From contig NZ_CP120635.1 in assembly GCF_021353295.2 (NCBI RefSeq), forward strand, positions 3,439,501 through 3,503,500: a DNA stretch of 64,000 nucleotides. Reading direction: 5' to 3'. Under the pieces are notes generated by a model, which saw nothing but the letters and a program-made list of their open reading frames with translations, ran no database searches and was not told the origin of the DNA. This document shows positions 43,210 to 51,726 of the stretch, in pieces; the stretch's first letter is position 1; the number at the start of each line of letters is the position of its first letter. The position numbers were made by a program, and so were the translations under genes. The stretch comes from Pseudodesulfovibrio thermohalotolerans. GTDB taxonomy: Bacteria > Desulfobacterota > Desulfovibrionia > Desulfovibrionales > Desulfovibrionaceae.

Positions 43210-43956
43210 TCAACTCCCGTATTCGACCCGCATCAGGGTCAGCCCCTGCGGCGGGACCGTGGCCGGCGCCAGGGTTCTGTCGCCGGATTCGAGAAGGGCG
43301 CGCACGTCGTCCGGCTCCATCCTTCCCCGCCCGCAAGCCACCAGGCAGCCGACAAGGTTGCGCACCATCTGCTTGAGGAAACCATTGGCCGAAAACCGCC
43401 AGACCGATTCGAACTCGGTCGGGCCGGGATGGCGCGAAATCTCGGTCACGGTCCGCACGGTGGACTCGACGTCCGTGCCGACGTTCTGAAAGGCGGCGAA
43501 GTCATGCTCGCCCGAGAGGATCGCGGCGGCCTCCTCCATACGCGCGAAGTCCACCGGCCCGCATGCCCAGACGAAACGGCGTCGCTGGGGAAGACAAAAG
43601 GCCCGCTCGTGCCACAGGCAGTATTCGTAGGTTTTGGAAACGGCCCCGTACCGGGCATGGAAATCGTCGGCCGCCCAAGCGGCATCAAGCACGCGCACGT
43701 CCTTCGGCAGGAGCGCGTTCAGGCTGCGCTGCCAAGGGAAGTTGGGGCGGTCGTCCGGGCAGTCGAAATGAACGGTCTGCCCCAGGGCATGGACCCCGGA
43801 ATCCGTCCGCCCCGAACCGTGGACGCGGATCGGCCCGCCCAGGATGGTCTCAAGGGCGCGCTCCAGCTCGCCCTGCACGGTGCGGTCGGCGGGCTGCACC
43901 TGCCAGCCGCAAAATTCCGTGCCCTCATAGGCCAGGATCATTCGGACGCGCGTCAT
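43210..43956 (-). CDS. truA: tRNA pseudouridine synthase A
   Basis: 248 residues from MTRVRMILAYEG. It shows the TruA pattern: YEGTEFCGWQVQP, the catalytic aspartate in GRTDSGVHALGQ, and DFHARYGAVSKTYEYCL. It isomerises uridines 38-40 in the anticodon arm of tRNAs. A frame extension to 44007 would run into the terminator hairpin of the upstream gene and is rejected. That terminator implies truA has its own promoter in the 50 bases upstream. Confidence 0.95.
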   Translation of the reverse strand: MTRVRMILAYEGTEFCGWQVQPADRTVQGELERALETILGGPIRVHGSGRTDSGVHALGQTVHFDCPDDRPNFPWQRSLNALLPKDVRVLDAAWAADDFHARYGAVSKTYEYCLWHERAFCLPQRRRFVWACGPVDFARMEEAAAILSGEHDFAAFQNVGTDVESTVRTVTEISRHPGPTEFESVWRFSANGFLKQMVRNLVGCLVACGRGRMEPDDVRALLESGDRTLAPATVPPQGLTLMRVEYGS

Positions 43957-44005
43957 GGGCCTGCTATACGTGAAGGCGGCCCGCAGTTCAACGCCGGACG
44001 GCAGC

Positions 44006-44037
44006 AAAAAAGGCGGGCGGCCGTCAGACCGCCCGCC
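44006..44037 (-). terminator. Rho-independent terminator after the motE-like gene
   Basis: On the minus strand GGCGGGCGG, an 8-base loop and CCGCCCGCC form a 9-bp stem followed by TTTTTTG. It lies 23 bases after the stop of the motE-like gene and isolates the flagellar genes from truA. Confidence 0.92.
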
Positions 44038-44060
44038 CGCAATTATCGGGGTTGCCGAGT

Positions 44061-44789
44061 CTAGTTCTCGAAGGGAATCTGCAACCTGGTCAGCTCCTCG
44101 GAGAGCTTGGCGGCCTTCTTGGATTCCACGAAGGAGAGAATCTCGCCCGCCTGCCTGCCGCGCATTCCCGACAGGACCTTGACGGCCAGATCGTCGTCCA
44201 TGGACTGCAATATTTCGGCGGCCTTCTTGGCCTTGGTGTTGGAAAGCATGTCCACCAGCTTCTTGACGCGCTGGTCCTTGAGCTGCTTGGCCTCGGCGAG
44301 CATGGACTTGATCTCGGCATGGAGTTTCTCGACCCGCTCGGCTTCGGCCTTGATGGAAGCCTCCATCTCCTTGAGAGCGCGCTCCTTGGCGGCCAGCTCG
44401 TCTTCCTTACGCTTCAGGGCCTTCCACTCCTCGGGCAAATCCTCTTCGGTGCGCTTTTCGGCGGCGGTACGATCCAGGGCGGCCTCGGACTTTGCCGCGC
44501 GGTTGGCCTCGGAATCCGCCTTGTCGGCGATGGGCGTGGAAGCAGCCGCATCGTTCCGGGCGGGGGCGGCGTTGTCCTGGGCAGCGGCGGTTTCGCCGGA
44601 CAAAACGTCGGGCAACACGTTCCCGACAGCCCTGAGCGTCATGGAATCGACGCTCAGAAGGCCGAACACGGTCAGCTTCAGCAAAGCCAGAAAGACGAGA
44701 CTGACGAGGACTTTAGTGATCGTGAGATTTGAACCGGAGCGTTGCCGTTTCATCGTTTTCCTTTTCTTCGCGGGCGTTTTCTCGATCAT
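44061..44789 (-). CDS. motE: MotE-like flagellar stator chaperone (MgtE-N domain)
   Basis: 242 residues if started at 44789 (MIEKTPAKK); an internal ATG at 44753 (MKRQRSG) with AAGGAAAA upstream would give 230. One N-terminal helix (ITKVLVSLVFLALLKLTVFGLL) anchors it, followed by an Ala-rich linker, a coiled coil (EWKALKRKEDELAAKERALKE...) and a C-terminal domain (KKLVDMLSNTKAKKAAEILQSM...) of the MgtE-N type. This is the architecture of MotE, a periplasmic chaperone of the MotC stator in epsilonproteobacteria; equivalence here is by domain order and by its place after fliJ. It overlaps fliJ. Confidence 0.82.
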   Translation of the reverse strand: MIEKTPAKKRKTMKRQRSGSNLTITKVLVSLVFLALLKLTVFGLLSVDSMTLRAVGNVLPDVLSGETAAAQDNAAPARNDAAASTPIADKADSEANRAAKSEAALDRTAAEKRTEEDLPEEWKALKRKEDELAAKERALKEMEASIKAEAERVEKLHAEIKSMLAEAKQLKDQRVKKLVDMLSNTKAKKAAEILQSMDDDLAVKVLSGMRGRQAGEILSFVESKKAAKLSEELTRLQIPFEN

Positions 44790-45153
44790 GATGCCTCTTG
44801 GCTTGCGTTTGCTTGAGCTTCTCCAGGAGCTTCTTGTCCCTGGAACGTTCCACAGCTTCCGTGCGGCATCGTTGCAATTTGAGTTCCAAACCCTGCAAAT
44901 CCACCCTGGCGATGGCCACGTCCTGGGACAAGGCGTCCTTGTATTGCCGCCACAGCCACATGTCGTTGGCCGAGCCGTGCGACTCCGCCTCGGCTGCCAA
45001 ATGGGCCTCCAACCGCTCCTCCAGGCCGCGCAGGACCTCGGCCTGGGCGTCGCGCGCGGCCCTGGCCCGGGCGAGCGCGCCCCTGGCCTGCTCCTCAAGC
45101 TGCTCGCGGTAATCGAGCACCTTGTCGAGCTTGAAACGAAACGGTTTGGACAC
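44713..45153 (-). CDS. fliJ: Flagellar export protein FliJ
   Basis: 146 residues, entirely a long charged coiled coil, as in FliJ. The start MSKPFRFKLDKVLDYREQLEEQA matches the family, where the first residues read F-R/K-L-x-x-V-L-x-x-R. FliJ is a soluble stalk and chaperone-escort component of the flagellar type III export ATPase. Its end overlaps the motE-like gene in another frame, showing tight coupling. The 57-residue gene lies 33 bases upstream. Other fli genes are not in the window. The tail is rich in His, Asp and Glu. Confidence 0.9.
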   Translation of the reverse strand: MSKPFRFKLDKVLDYREQLEEQARGALARARAARDAQAEVLRGLEERLEAHLAAEAESHGSANDMWLWRQYKDALSQDVAIARVDLQGLELKLQRCRTEAVERSRDKKLLEKLKQTQAKRHHDRENAREEKENDETATLRFKSHDH

Positions 45154-45186
45154 GATTCGAAATCCTTTCGAAAAAAAGGACGGCGG

Positions 45187-45360
45187 CTAGGCTTCGGCCC
45201 CGGCGGGCTTACCGGCCATGCCGCAGTACCCGACGCCCTGCTCGCGGTCCACCCAGCGCCACATCATGCACTGGGCCACCTGGCACATCTTCATCTTGTC
45301 GTCATGGGTCATGAGCAGGGGGCAGAACAAAAATTTGGCGTCATCCACGTGAACGAGCAT
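45187..45360 (-). CDS. 57-residue cysteine-containing protein
   Basis: Translated MLVHVDDAKFLFCPLLMTHD..., with four cysteines (FCPLL, MCQVAQC, YCGMAG), an MMWRW segment and a Gly/Ala-rich end. AAGGAG lies 6 bases before the ATG, and the frame ends 33 bases before fliJ. The spacing of cysteines suggests metal or cluster binding. Too short for many gene callers, but the ribosome site, position and complexity make it credible; I recall similar small proteins in Desulfovibrio genomes. Function unknown; placement just after a terminator suggests it is the first gene of the fliJ-motE transcript. Confidence 0.75.
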   Translation of the reverse strand: MLVHVDDAKFLFCPLLMTHDDKMKMCQVAQCMMWRWVDREQGVGYCGMAGKPAGAEA

Positions 45361-45382
45361 GGGGCTTCTCCTTGCGGCAAAT

Positions 45383-45415
45383 GAAAAACGGCGCGCCGAC
45401 CGATCGGCGCGCCGT
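45383..45415 (-). terminator. Rho-independent terminator after the exported protein gene
   Basis: ACGGCGCGCCGA and TCGGCGCGCCGT are perfect 12-base arms around a 4-base loop. On the minus strand they are followed by TTTTCAT. It lies 28 bases after the stop of the 45443-46726 gene and ends that transcript before the small cysteine gene. Confidence 0.9.
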
Positions 45416-45442
45416 CAATATAGCGTGTATCAACTCCGCTGA

Positions 45443-46726
45443 CTAGCTGCCGGGCACGGTTTCGCGCTGAGCCACCTCGGCGGCCACGGCCGGGGCCTCG
45501 GCCACGGGCTGCGGGCTCTCCCCGCCCATGGAAACAAGGGTCTCCATGCCGAGCAGGGACTTGAGCTTTTCGAGCGCGAGCACCGAGCGGCGGGCGTTCT
45601 CGTCCAGCACCTCGGCGTAGCCGCCGTCGCGAATGACCTTGGCGTAGTCGCCGTCCTGAAGCTTGGGCTCGTTCTTGAACCGGGCCTCGAAGTTGCGGGC
45701 GTACTCTTCGATGAGATCGTCCACCCGGGCCTCCGGCATGGACATGACGTCCTGAAGTCCGTTGGCCAGGAACTCCGGGGTGAGGTCGCGCGACTCCACC
45801 ACTTTGGAGAAGCTGCGCACGTAACGCAGGGTCCCGTCATAGATGTGCGACCGCTGGACCACGTTCATGCCCGCCCAGCCGGCCTTCAACCACTTGAACA
45901 GGAAAACCGTGCTGCGGGGCGCTTCGGCGTCCTGCTCCACGAATATCTGGACCGAACCCGAGGCGTAGGTGAAGGTGTCCATCCAGCCGATCATGCCCTT
46001 GTTGAGCCCCTCCAGGCCGGAGTAGAAATAGTCCCAGCGCTTGTCGTCCAGGATGGCGCCCTTGCGCCCCACATCGGACTTGCCGTCCTGCTCGGACACG
46101 GAAATAAGCACGTTCTTGCCCTGGAACCGGGTCAGGATGATGAGCCGGTTCAGGTCATAGCCGTAATACGCCTCGGCAAAGGAGTCGGGCGTGGTCACCT
46201 CGTACTCGCTGCCCCGGACCACCACGGGCCCGTTTTCTCCGAGCGAAGGCAGCTCCTCCCACAGACCGTTCGGCCGGGCGAGGAACTCGCTGTCCTTATG
46301 CCATCCCGACATGCGCAGAACCGCCGGGCAGAGCAGATGATTGGGAATGTCCGGGTTGTAGAAATACTTGAGGATGCGGGCCAGATCCGTGGACACGTCG
46401 CGGCGCAGGCAGATGCCCCGGCCGTCGAACCGCTTGGCGGGCTCGATGTCCTTGGGGTCGGCCTCCACGTTGACCACGAAATCGAGCATGGGTTGCAGCT
46501 CGGACACGGACAGGGGGGTGGATTTGTCGTCAAGAACGGCGAAAAGATGACTCAATCCCTTTTCCACGTCCCCGGCCAACGGCGAGGTCTTGGCCGAAAG
46601 GTCCACATCCATGAGTCCCTTGTGTTCCTCTTCGGCCGCCGCTCCGGCCGCGAACAGGCACGGCGCGACCAGCGCGAAGGCAAGAACCAGGAGGTCCCTA
46701 AAACAGGGCAACATCTTGTTTTTCAT
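45443..46726 (-). CDS. Exported protein of unknown function
   Basis: 427 residues from MKNKMLPCFRD (an upstream in-frame start at 46747 adds 7 residues). The signal peptide spans about 30 residues, with cleavage expected near AAGAAA-EEE. The mature part has no cysteine lipidation site, no membrane helix and no family I recognise; it is mixed alpha/beta with a conserved-looking core (RFDGRGICLRRDVSTDLARILKYFYNP, FAEAYYGYDLNRLIILTRFQG). The tail from 390 is Ala/Pro/Glu-rich. It is probably periplasmic. A plausible promoter lies upstream and a perfect terminator downstream, so it is monocistronic. Confidence 0.75.
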   Translation of the reverse strand: MKNKMLPCFRDLLVLAFALVAPCLFAAGAAAEEEHKGLMDVDLSAKTSPLAGDVEKGLSHLFAVLDDKSTPLSVSELQPMLDFVVNVEADPKDIEPAKRFDGRGICLRRDVSTDLARILKYFYNPDIPNHLLCPAVLRMSGWHKDSEFLARPNGLWEELPSLGENGPVVVRGSEYEVTTPDSFAEAYYGYDLNRLIILTRFQGKNVLISVSEQDGKSDVGRKGAILDDKRWDYFYSGLEGLNKGMIGWMDTFTYASGSVQIFVEQDAEAPRSTVFLFKWLKAGWAGMNVVQRSHIYDGTLRYVRSFSKVVESRDLTPEFLANGLQDVMSMPEARVDDLIEEYARNFEARFKNEPKLQDGDYAKVIRDGGYAEVLDENARRSVLALEKLKSLLGMETLVSMGGESPQPVAEAPAVAAEVAQRETVPGS

Positions 46727-46797
46727 AACATTCCGAATGGTTGACATTCCTTAAACACTCGCCTGACGGCGACCCTTTTTGTTCATTGCAATATTTC

Positions 46798-46826
46798 TAT
46801 GTAGTAATCTTCTTCAGCTTTGGCAA
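46798..46826 (-). promoter_or_regulatory. Candidate sigma-70 promoter of the exported protein gene
   Basis: On the minus strand TTGCCA (46826-46821, 5/6 match to -35), exactly 17 bases, then TACATA (46803-46798, partial -10). It lies 72 bases upstream of the start codon in an A/T-rich stretch. Confidence 0.4.
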
Positions 46827-46856
46827 GCTGGAACCGCCAAAACCGCACAGGACTGG

Positions 46857-48044
46857 TCAATCGGCGGAATTGGTTGGTTTTTTCTTGAAGCCCAGCAGAT
46901 CCACACGGGTCACGGCCTTGCCGCCAAACTTGCGCCGGACCTCGTCCACGGCCCTGTCCAACTCGCTGGTCGACTCCATTTGCTCCGGCGATTCCTCGAA
47001 CAAATTGACCTGGCGGACGCGGGCCTCGAAATTCGACACTCCCACGCCGATGAGCCTGACAGCGCGGTGCAGGCGGACCTGCTCAAGCAGGGCGCAGGCG
47101 GTCTCGAAGATGACCCCGGTGTTGTCCGTACGTGCGTCCAGACTCTTGGAACGGGTGATCTGGGTGAAATCCGAATACTTGATCTTGAGCGTCACGGTGC
47201 GCCCTTTGTAGCCGTGGCGGCGCAAGTCCCCGCCCACCCGTTCGGACTGCGCCAAAAGCCATTTGCGAAGCAGCGTCCGGTCCGTGGTGTCCTCCCGAAA
47301 GGTGTTCTCCGCACTACAACTCTTGGCCGCCTCGTGGGGCGTGACCGGCGTGGGGTCGATGCCGCGCGCCCGATCGAACAGGGCCGCGCCGTATTTGCCC
47401 AGCCGCTCCTCCCAGTATTCGCCGGGCTTGAGCAGGACATCGCCACAGGTGCGCACGCCCATCCGCTTCAAGACCGCCAGCAGCTTGGCCCCCACGCCCG
47501 GAATTTTGCCCACGGGCAGGGTGCGCAGAAACTCCCCGACCTCCTCGTGCCGGACGATGAACATGCCGTCCGGCTTGTCCATATCCGAGGCTATCTTGGC
47601 CAGGAACCGCACCGGAGCCGCCCCAACCGAGCAGGTCAGCCCGGTGGCTTCCTTCACACGCGCCTTGATGCGCCGCCCCATCTCGTCGATGGGGCCGAAC
47701 AGCCGCTCCAGTCCCGTGCCGTCCAGATACGCCTCGTCCACGCTGGCCTGTTCCACGGTCGGCGAGAACTCCCTCAGCGCGTCCATGACCTGCCGCGAGA
47801 CTTCCTTGTAGCGTTCCATACGGCCCGGCACCATGATGATCTCCGGGCAGAGCTTTCGCGCCTTGACCACGGACATGGCCGAACGGACCCCGTATTTGCG
47901 CACCTCGTAGCTGGCGGCCGAAACCACGCTGCGGTCCGACGTGCCGCCCACGGCTACGGGCTTGCCCCGCAGTTCTGGGTTGTCCATCTGCTCCACCGAC
48001 GCGAAGAACGCATCCATGTCGATATGAAGAATCCACGTCCGCAT
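46857..48044 (-). CDS. dinB: DNA polymerase IV (Y-family translesion polymerase)
   Basis: 395 residues. The catalytic palm has HIDMDAFFASVEQ (first Asp), and the SVDEAYLDGTG segment (Asp-Glu pair), with VSAASYEVRKYGVRSAM between. A helix-hairpin-helix thumb (KIPGVGAKLLAVLKRMGV) and a little-finger domain follow. Near the C-terminus QVNLFE matches a beta-clamp binding motif. It bypasses DNA lesions without proofreading. No LexA box is evident in the 87 bases separating it from cbiA, so it may be cotranscribed with cbiA and the TPR gene. Confidence 0.95.
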   Translation of the reverse strand: MRTWILHIDMDAFFASVEQMDNPELRGKPVAVGGTSDRSVVSAASYEVRKYGVRSAMSVVKARKLCPEIIMVPGRMERYKEVSRQVMDALREFSPTVEQASVDEAYLDGTGLERLFGPIDEMGRRIKARVKEATGLTCSVGAAPVRFLAKIASDMDKPDGMFIVRHEEVGEFLRTLPVGKIPGVGAKLLAVLKRMGVRTCGDVLLKPGEYWEERLGKYGAALFDRARGIDPTPVTPHEAAKSCSAENTFREDTTDRTLLRKWLLAQSERVGGDLRRHGYKGRTVTLKIKYSDFTQITRSKSLDARTDNTGVIFETACALLEQVRLHRAVRLIGVGVSNFEARVRQVNLFEESPEQMESTSELDRAVDEVRRKFGGKAVTRVDLLGFKKKPTNSAD

Positions 48045-48131
48045 CCTGTGTCTTCTACCCGGTCGGCTCTCGTTTGTTAAGCGGAGAGAGCCCCGACGGC
48101 GGGATGAGGAGGGACCGAGGAAGCCCGGTTA

Positions 48132-49526
48132 TCACAAATCCCTGCCGACTTCGATGCACGCCCGCACGAAGGAGCGCGCGATCTCCGGGTTGGAGCCGAA
48201 ATGGAGATGAACATAGGAGCCGAGGGTGTTTTGGGTGACGAACCCTTCGGGAGCGTCGATGGGCCCCTTGCGGCCGGACATGGAGTAGACCGGACGCAGG
48301 GAGTCGGACGCGCCGTCTTCCTGGAGGGACGAATAGTGGAACTCGTGCCCACGAGCGACAATGCCCGCGGGACCGAGGACAGTGGCCTCGCGGGTGGCGA
48401 TTTCACGGTACCCCAGGGCGCGGAATCTCTCGTTCATCTCCGCGCGCACAGGATAAACGCCGGTCATGGCGTAGCGGCCCCGCCCGGTGACGATGTCGTT
48501 CATGAGCAGCATGAACCCGCCGCACTCTGCGTAGACAGGTCGGCCGGACTCGCAGAACTCCTTGATGTCGCGACGCATACGCGTGTTCTGGCCGAGTTCG
48601 AAGGCGTAAAGTTCCGGGTAGCCACCGCCCAGATACAGGCCGTCCAGGTGCTCGGGAAGACGCGCGTCGGCGAGGGGAGAAAACTCCACCAGCCTGGCTC
48701 CGGCCTCGCGAAGGAGACGGAGATTTTCCTCGTAATAGAAACAAAATGCGTTGTCCCGGGCCAGCCCGATGGTCACCCTGGGGAGTTGGGGCACGGGCTC
48801 GAACGGGGGCACGGCCACGATGTCGGGCAGCCGGGCCAGAAGCGCGTCGGGGTCCAGCCCTGTCTCCACCCAGTCGGCCAGCCGCTGGTATCGCGACAGG
48901 TCCGGGGCGTCCTGCTCCGGGGTGACGAGGCCGAGATGGCGCGAGGGGGTGGCGATGGACTCGTCGCGGCCAAGCACGCCGAGCACCGGCACATCCGGCA
49001 CCAAAGTCATGGCCTCGCGCAGCAATTCCGCATGGGACGCGCTGCCCACGCGGTTGAAGATAACCCCGGCGATGGTCACCTCGGGGTCGAAGTCCGCGTA
49101 TCCGGCCACCAGGGCGGCGGCGGACCGGGCCATGGACCGGGCGTCCACCACCAGGATGACGGGCAGGCCGAGAATCTTGGCCAACTGGGCCGTGGACCCG
49201 GCTTCGCCCGTGCCGGAAATGCCGTCGAACAGGCCCATGCCCCCTTCGATGATGGCCACGTCGCTGTCCGCCGCGTAGCGGTTGAAGATGTCGAAGTTGA
49301 CGGCCTCGTCGAGCATCCAGCCGTCGAGATTGTGGCTGGGAACGGGCGCGCCGTCCAACGCGCAGGCCAGGGAGTGGTGGCCGGGATCGATGAAGTCCGG
49401 GCCGCTCTTGAAGGGCTGCACCCTGACGCCGCGACGGGCCAAGGAGGCCATAAGCCCCAGGGAAATGGAAGTCTTGCCGCACCCGCTGTGCGTTCCGGCG
49501 ATGACAAAAGCTTTGACCGCGCTCAT
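48132..49526 (-). CDS. cbiA: Cobyrinate a,c-diamide synthase
   Basis: 464 residues. The N-terminal ATP-binding domain has the P-loop variant GTHSGCGKTSISLGLMASL and GLFDGISGTGEAGSTAQLAK. The C-terminal class I glutamine amidotransferase domain has the nucleophile in YAECGGFMLL and a catalytic His in RGHEFHYS. It amidates the a and c side chains of cobyrinate with glutamine-derived ammonia and ATP. It starts 9 bases after the TPR gene stop, so the pair is one transcript. This places another cobalamin step apart from cbiET, cbiF and cobA-hemD. Confidence 0.94.
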   Translation of the reverse strand: MSAVKAFVIAGTHSGCGKTSISLGLMASLARRGVRVQPFKSGPDFIDPGHHSLACALDGAPVPSHNLDGWMLDEAVNFDIFNRYAADSDVAIIEGGMGLFDGISGTGEAGSTAQLAKILGLPVILVVDARSMARSAAALVAGYADFDPEVTIAGVIFNRVGSASHAELLREAMTLVPDVPVLGVLGRDESIATPSRHLGLVTPEQDAPDLSRYQRLADWVETGLDPDALLARLPDIVAVPPFEPVPQLPRVTIGLARDNAFCFYYEENLRLLREAGARLVEFSPLADARLPEHLDGLYLGGGYPELYAFELGQNTRMRRDIKEFCESGRPVYAECGGFMLLMNDIVTGRGRYAMTGVYPVRAEMNERFRALGYREIATREATVLGPAGIVARGHEFHYSSLQEDGASDSLRPVYSMSGRKGPIDAPEGFVTQNTLGSYVHLHFGSNPEIARSFVRACIEVGRDL

Positions 49527-49535
49527 TGCCGCCCC

Positions 49536-50270
49536 CTAGATCAAACCTTTCTTGACGAGATGGTCCATCATCCGGCGGCCTTCCTCGTGGCCGGGGGCCA
49601 GCTCCAGGCACTTGGCCGCGGCCTCGGCGCAGGCGGCCCAGTCCTGCCGTTCGAACTGGGCGCGGGCCAGGTTGTACCAGAGGTTCTCGTCGTCTCCGGC
49701 AAGTTCCAGGGCGCGCCGGTAGTAGTCGACGGCCTGGCCGAAGAGCCGCTTCTTGCGCAGGGCTATGCCATACTCGTTGAAGAGATGCTTGTAGTCGTCG
49801 GAAAAGGCGGTATCCAGGCCGAGGATGCGGTCGAAGACCTTCTTGGCCTTTTCCTCCTCGTCCCGGGCCAGAAGGCACAGGCCGATGCCGAAATTCGCGC
49901 GCACGTTCAGTTCGTCCAGGTTCAAGGCGTTGGCGTACTCGTACTCGGCGGTGAACGTTTCGCCCCGCTTGCGGTACTTGTCGCCGCGGGCCACGGATTT
50001 CTGCACCGCGCGGAGATTGCCGAACACTTCCTTGAAAAGTTGCGGCACGGGCAGATAGTCGGCCAGCAGCTCATCCCTGGTGATGACCTCGACCGGCCCG
50101 AAGGGCACATTCCGGCTGTTCAGGCCCTGAAGCTCGACATTGCCGTTCTCCGTTTCCCTGGCGTAATACAACGCGCTCTGCCCAACCCGCCGGGAAGTGG
50201 TCCCCGTGCCGATCCGGGTCGTGCGTTCGATGGAGAAGACGCCTTCGATCAGTCCTTGTTCGCTCATCAT
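49536..50270 (-). CDS. TPR-repeat protein
   Basis: 244 residues. The N-terminal 90 residues (GVFSIERTTRIGTGTTSRR..., PVPQLFKEVFGNLRAVQKSVARGD) are not recognised. From about 95 it contains TPR units: KRGETFTAEYEYANALNLDE, FGIGLCLLARDEEEKAKKVFDRIL, YGIALRKKRLFGQAVDYYRRALELA and NLARAQFERQDWAACAEAAAKCLELAPGH. It has no signal or membrane helix. TPR scaffolds mediate protein contacts; partner unknown. It begins with two adjacent ATG codons and a weak ribosome site. Cotranscription with cbiA is likely but gives no functional clue. Confidence 0.85.
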   Translation of the reverse strand: MMSEQGLIEGVFSIERTTRIGTGTTSRRVGQSALYYARETENGNVELQGLNSRNVPFGPVEVITRDELLADYLPVPQLFKEVFGNLRAVQKSVARGDKYRKRGETFTAEYEYANALNLDELNVRANFGIGLCLLARDEEEKAKKVFDRILGLDTAFSDDYKHLFNEYGIALRKKRLFGQAVDYYRRALELAGDDENLWYNLARAQFERQDWAACAEAAAKCLELAPGHEEGRRMMDHLVKKGLI

Positions 50271-50357
50271 TGTCGGATGCCTTGTGTTTTTTGAAAAAAA
50301 TCGGCCGCATTCACCCGGTGAACGTACACCGTATCCCGCCCGATAGAAAGCGTTCCA

Positions 50358-51701
50358 CTACTCGGACGGCTCCCGCCTCGGGGCGGTGCGCAGGACGAGA
50401 AAGCCGCCCACGCCCGCAGCCAGCGACGCGCCGAGTATGGCGGTCTTGGCCCCGGTGAGCAGTTCAGGCGAGTTCCCGAAGGCCAGGGTGGCGATAAACA
50501 GGGACATGGTGAAGCCGATGCCGCCGAGCATCCCCGCGCCGATGAAATGCTTGAGGGTCACGCCGCGCGGATACCCCTCTGAAAAACGGATTACGAGCAT
50601 GACCATGAGCACGATGCCGAGGGGCTTGCCGAGAACCAGCCCGAGGGCCGTGCCCAAAGCGGCGGGGACCGCCTGCGCGTCGATGCCGCCGGACAGGACC
50701 ACGCCCGCGTTGGCCAGGGCGAAAATGGGCATGATGACGAGGTCCACCAGTGGATGCAGGGCGTGTTCCAGCCGTTGCAACGGCGTCTGGGCGCGGGTCA
50801 CGACGTGCTGCATGGACAGCAGTACCGAGTGCATGTGCTGGTTGGTCAGGACCGATCCGTCCGACTCCACGGACTCGCGGTAGTCGTCCAGAAGCCGGGT
50901 GGCGTTGAAGGAAAAGGCCTCGGCATCGCATCGGGTCCGGGATGGAATGGTGAAGGCCATGAGTACGCCGGCCACGGTGGAATGGACCCCGGACTTGAGT
51001 ACAAAGAACCAGAGCAGACAGCCCGTCAGGGCATAGAAAAACGGCGACCGCACACCCATGCGGTTCCCGGCGAAAGCCAGCGCCAAACAGGCCGCACCCG
51101 CGCCGAGCATGACGAAGGAGATGTCCGCCGTGTAGAACAGGGCGATGACCAGGATGGACCCTATGTCGTCCACGATGGCTACGGCGGTCAGGAATATCTT
51201 GATCTGGTAGGGAACACGGTCGCCCAGCAGGGCCAGGATGCCCAGCGCGAAGGCGATGTCCGTGGCCATGGGAATACCCCAGCCCGAAATGGACGTCTCG
51301 CCCATATTGACCAGAGCAAAGATGGACGCGGGCACGACCATGCCGCCTATGGCCGCCGCGATGGGCAGCACGGCATGACTGCGCGTGGACAGCTCGCCCA
51401 CCAGAAATTCCCGTTTTATTTCAAGTCCCACGACGAAAAAGAATAGGGCCATGAGTCCATCGTTGACCCACAGGATGACCGGCTTGGACAGGGTGGCCGC
51501 ACCGAAGCCCACGGTGAACGGGGTCTGCCACAGCGCCATATAGGAATCGGCCCAGGGCGAGTTGGCCCAGACAAGCGCGGCCGCCGCGCCCAGAATCAGC
51601 AGGATGCCGCTGGTGGACTGGGACCGGAAAAACACCTGGAACGGCATGAGCACCTGCTCGATGGGCTCCACCCCGCAGCTTATGTAATCGCGTATCGCCA
51701 T
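50358..51701 (-). CDS. nhaA: Na+/H+ antiporter NhaA
   Basis: 447 residues from MAIRDYISCG, chosen because GGAGGG lies 7 bases upstream; the longer frame is a shadow of the GGDEF/EAL gene. About 11-12 membrane helices. The discontinuous-helix signature TDIAFALGILALLGDRVP and the paired aspartates in AIVDDIGSILVIALFY, which bind Na+ and protons, are intact. It exports Na+ for protons at alkaline pH. It lies 25 bases after the GGDEF/EAL gene and is probably in the same long transcript. A cytoplasmic extension of about 60 residues sits mid-protein (CDAEAFSFNATRLLDDYRES...), seen in other bacterial NhaA. Confidence 0.94.
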   Translation of the reverse strand: MAIRDYISCGVEPIEQVLMPFQVFFRSQSTSGILLILGAAAALVWANSPWADSYMALWQTPFTVGFGAATLSKPVILWVNDGLMALFFFVVGLEIKREFLVGELSTRSHAVLPIAAAIGGMVVPASIFALVNMGETSISGWGIPMATDIAFALGILALLGDRVPYQIKIFLTAVAIVDDIGSILVIALFYTADISFVMLGAGAACLALAFAGNRMGVRSPFFYALTGCLLWFFVLKSGVHSTVAGVLMAFTIPSRTRCDAEAFSFNATRLLDDYRESVESDGSVLTNQHMHSVLLSMQHVVTRAQTPLQRLEHALHPLVDLVIMPIFALANAGVVLSGGIDAQAVPAALGTALGLVLGKPLGIVLMVMLVIRFSEGYPRGVTLKHFIGAGMLGGIGFTMSLFIATLAFGNSPELLTGAKTAILGASLAAGVGGFLVLRTAPRREPSE

Positions 51702-51726
51702 GATTTCCCTCCGCTGACGGCGGATA

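Noticed and set aside
48201..50294. 697-residue plus-strand frame opposite cbiA and the TPR gene
   Set aside because: Antisense shadow of identified genes; no recognisable domain.
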